Positions 33,285 to 33,765 of a DNA stretch of 33,765 nt are shown here, in pieces; the first letter of the stretch is position 1; each line of letters opens with the position of its first letter. The stretch is taken from contig CALCGG010000192.1 in the NCBI GenBank assembly GCA_937900945.1, forward strand, positions 1 through 33,765, written 5' to 3'. The notes beneath the pieces were generated by a model. The model did no database searches, was not told the DNA's origin, and saw only the letters and a list, made by a program, of their open reading frames with translations. A program made the position numbers and the translations under genes. This DNA comes from an uncultured Sulfurimonas sp. GTDB taxonomy: Bacteria; Campylobacterota; Campylobacteria; Campylobacterales; Sulfurimonadaceae.

Positions 33285-33765
33285 AGATATTTAAGTCCTG
33301 CATAAAACTGGCGAGGATCACCTGGTGTATAATCATCCCTACCATAAGCATAACTAGCACTTACCGCGTACTTCTCATCAGTTATATTCGTTATTTTAGC
33401 AAAGAAACTCAGCTCATTTGAGTAAGCATAATCAGCCTTGAGATTACCTATGCCATAGCCATGATATTTATCTGCACTATGGTCATCATCAATCCAGTAT
33501 TCACCGACATACTGATACTCACCCATTACTCTTAGACCTTTAACATACGAAGGTGTATAGATAAGACGGGCATTCCCTGTGTGGTTTGGTGCTTGGGAAA
33601 TTTCATTGTCCTCATAATTATCATCATTTACATAATTATGCATTGAGTATGAGTATGCAAGGCGAGCTGCCAAATCATTGGTAAGTTGAGTTTGTACTGT
33701 CGCTTCTATACCTTTGTGAATTGTTGTCGAACCATTTGCATAATAGTATATTTTAGAATTAGGAG
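33278..33765 (-). CDS. TonB-dependent receptor, C-terminal part (cut by window edge)
   Basis: The frame is open to the last base of the window, so 162 residues of the C terminus are visible and the rest lies to the right. Beta-barrel features: a KGIEATVQTQLTNDLAARLAYSYS segment with strand-like alternation, NARLIYTPSYVKGLRVMGEYQYVGEYW, AKITNITDEKYAVSASYAYG and GDPRQFYAGLKYLW, with a terminal aromatic residue, as usual for outer-membrane barrels. DEKYAVSA and PGDPRQF are typical of siderophore receptors. It probably takes up a ferric siderophore or similar chelate. It is followed with a seven-base overlap by the PepSY-type gene. Confidence 0.92.
   Translation of the reverse strand, partial: PNSKIYYYANGSTTIHKGIEATVQTQLTNDLAARLAYSYSMHNYVNDDNYEDNEISQAPNHTGNARLIYTPSYVKGLRVMGEYQYVGEYWIDDDHSADKYHGYGIGNLKADYAYSNELSFFAKITNITDEKYAVSASYAYGRDDYTPGDPRQFYAGLKYLW

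Noticed and set aside
1-33765. CRISPR arrays, tRNA or rRNA genes, insertion sequences
   Set aside because: No regularly spaced repeats, no cloverleaf-like sequence, and no transposase or terminal inverted repeats were seen on reading. Small RNAs cannot be excluded without computation.

Overview
The window is about 34 kb of AT-rich, gene-dense chromosome. It looks like a free-living Campylobacterota genome close to Sulfurimonas or Sulfuricurvum. This rests on protein character: an 'AHQWRQPL'-type histidine kinase, several GGDEF proteins with PocR, CZB or PAS sensors, a TonB/PepSY pair, a VF530 protein, and the glyS and hrpB types. No rRNA, tRNA, CRISPR array or insertion sequence was seen. The longest gap between genes is under 300 bases.

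Layout. 1-650: the end of an acidic unknown protein and a 33-residue lysine-rich protein. 0.9-7 kb: a c-di-GMP block holding a membrane GGDEF-EAL protein, a DUF4382 lipoprotein, a CZB (zinc) GGDEF protein and a PocR-GAF-GGDEF protein. 7-10.9 kb: a CPA2 antiporter, a GGCT-like protein, a protein made only of a helicase C-terminal domain, and a PA2779/PA2778 pair (membrane protein and C39-like lipoprotein peptidase). 10.9-15.3 kb, minus strand: a tightly coupled four-gene operon of LTA-synthase-like phosphatase/transferase, ABC ATPase, FtsX/MacB-type permease and DUF3299 lipoprotein. 15.4-22 kb: a small RHH-like protein, ElyC-like DUF218 protein, alpha/beta hydrolase, an unknown protein, a PAS histidine kinase, an MnmC2-like FAD oxidoreductase, a DksA-like protein without its zinc finger, and SixA. 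22.1-23.1 kb: msrP and msrQ, both truncated, probably remnants. 23.3-28.6 kb: a PAS-only protein, a Cache-PAS-GGDEF protein, HrpB, an unknown small protein and VF530. 28.6-33.8 kb, minus strand: a TonB-dependent receptor (cut by the window edge), a PepSY-type membrane protein with internal duplication, glyS, and a dicarboxylate/amino-acid symporter, packed with little or no spacing.

How the genes work together. Four proteins can make or break c-di-GMP, each with a different sensor (periplasmic ligand, zinc, PocR ligand, Cache/PAS). The LtaS-like/ABC/DUF3299 operon suggests an envelope function. Its last three genes match in order an ABC module that is zinc-regulated in Pseudomonas, but here it lacks the His-rich binding protein and carries a phosphoglycerol-transferase-like enzyme instead. 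The TonB receptor and PepSY protein suggest siderophore or metal-chelate uptake, with glyS directly behind them. The strongest signs of genome change are the doubly truncated msrPQ locus, the helicase half-protein and the cysteine-poor DksA paralogue.
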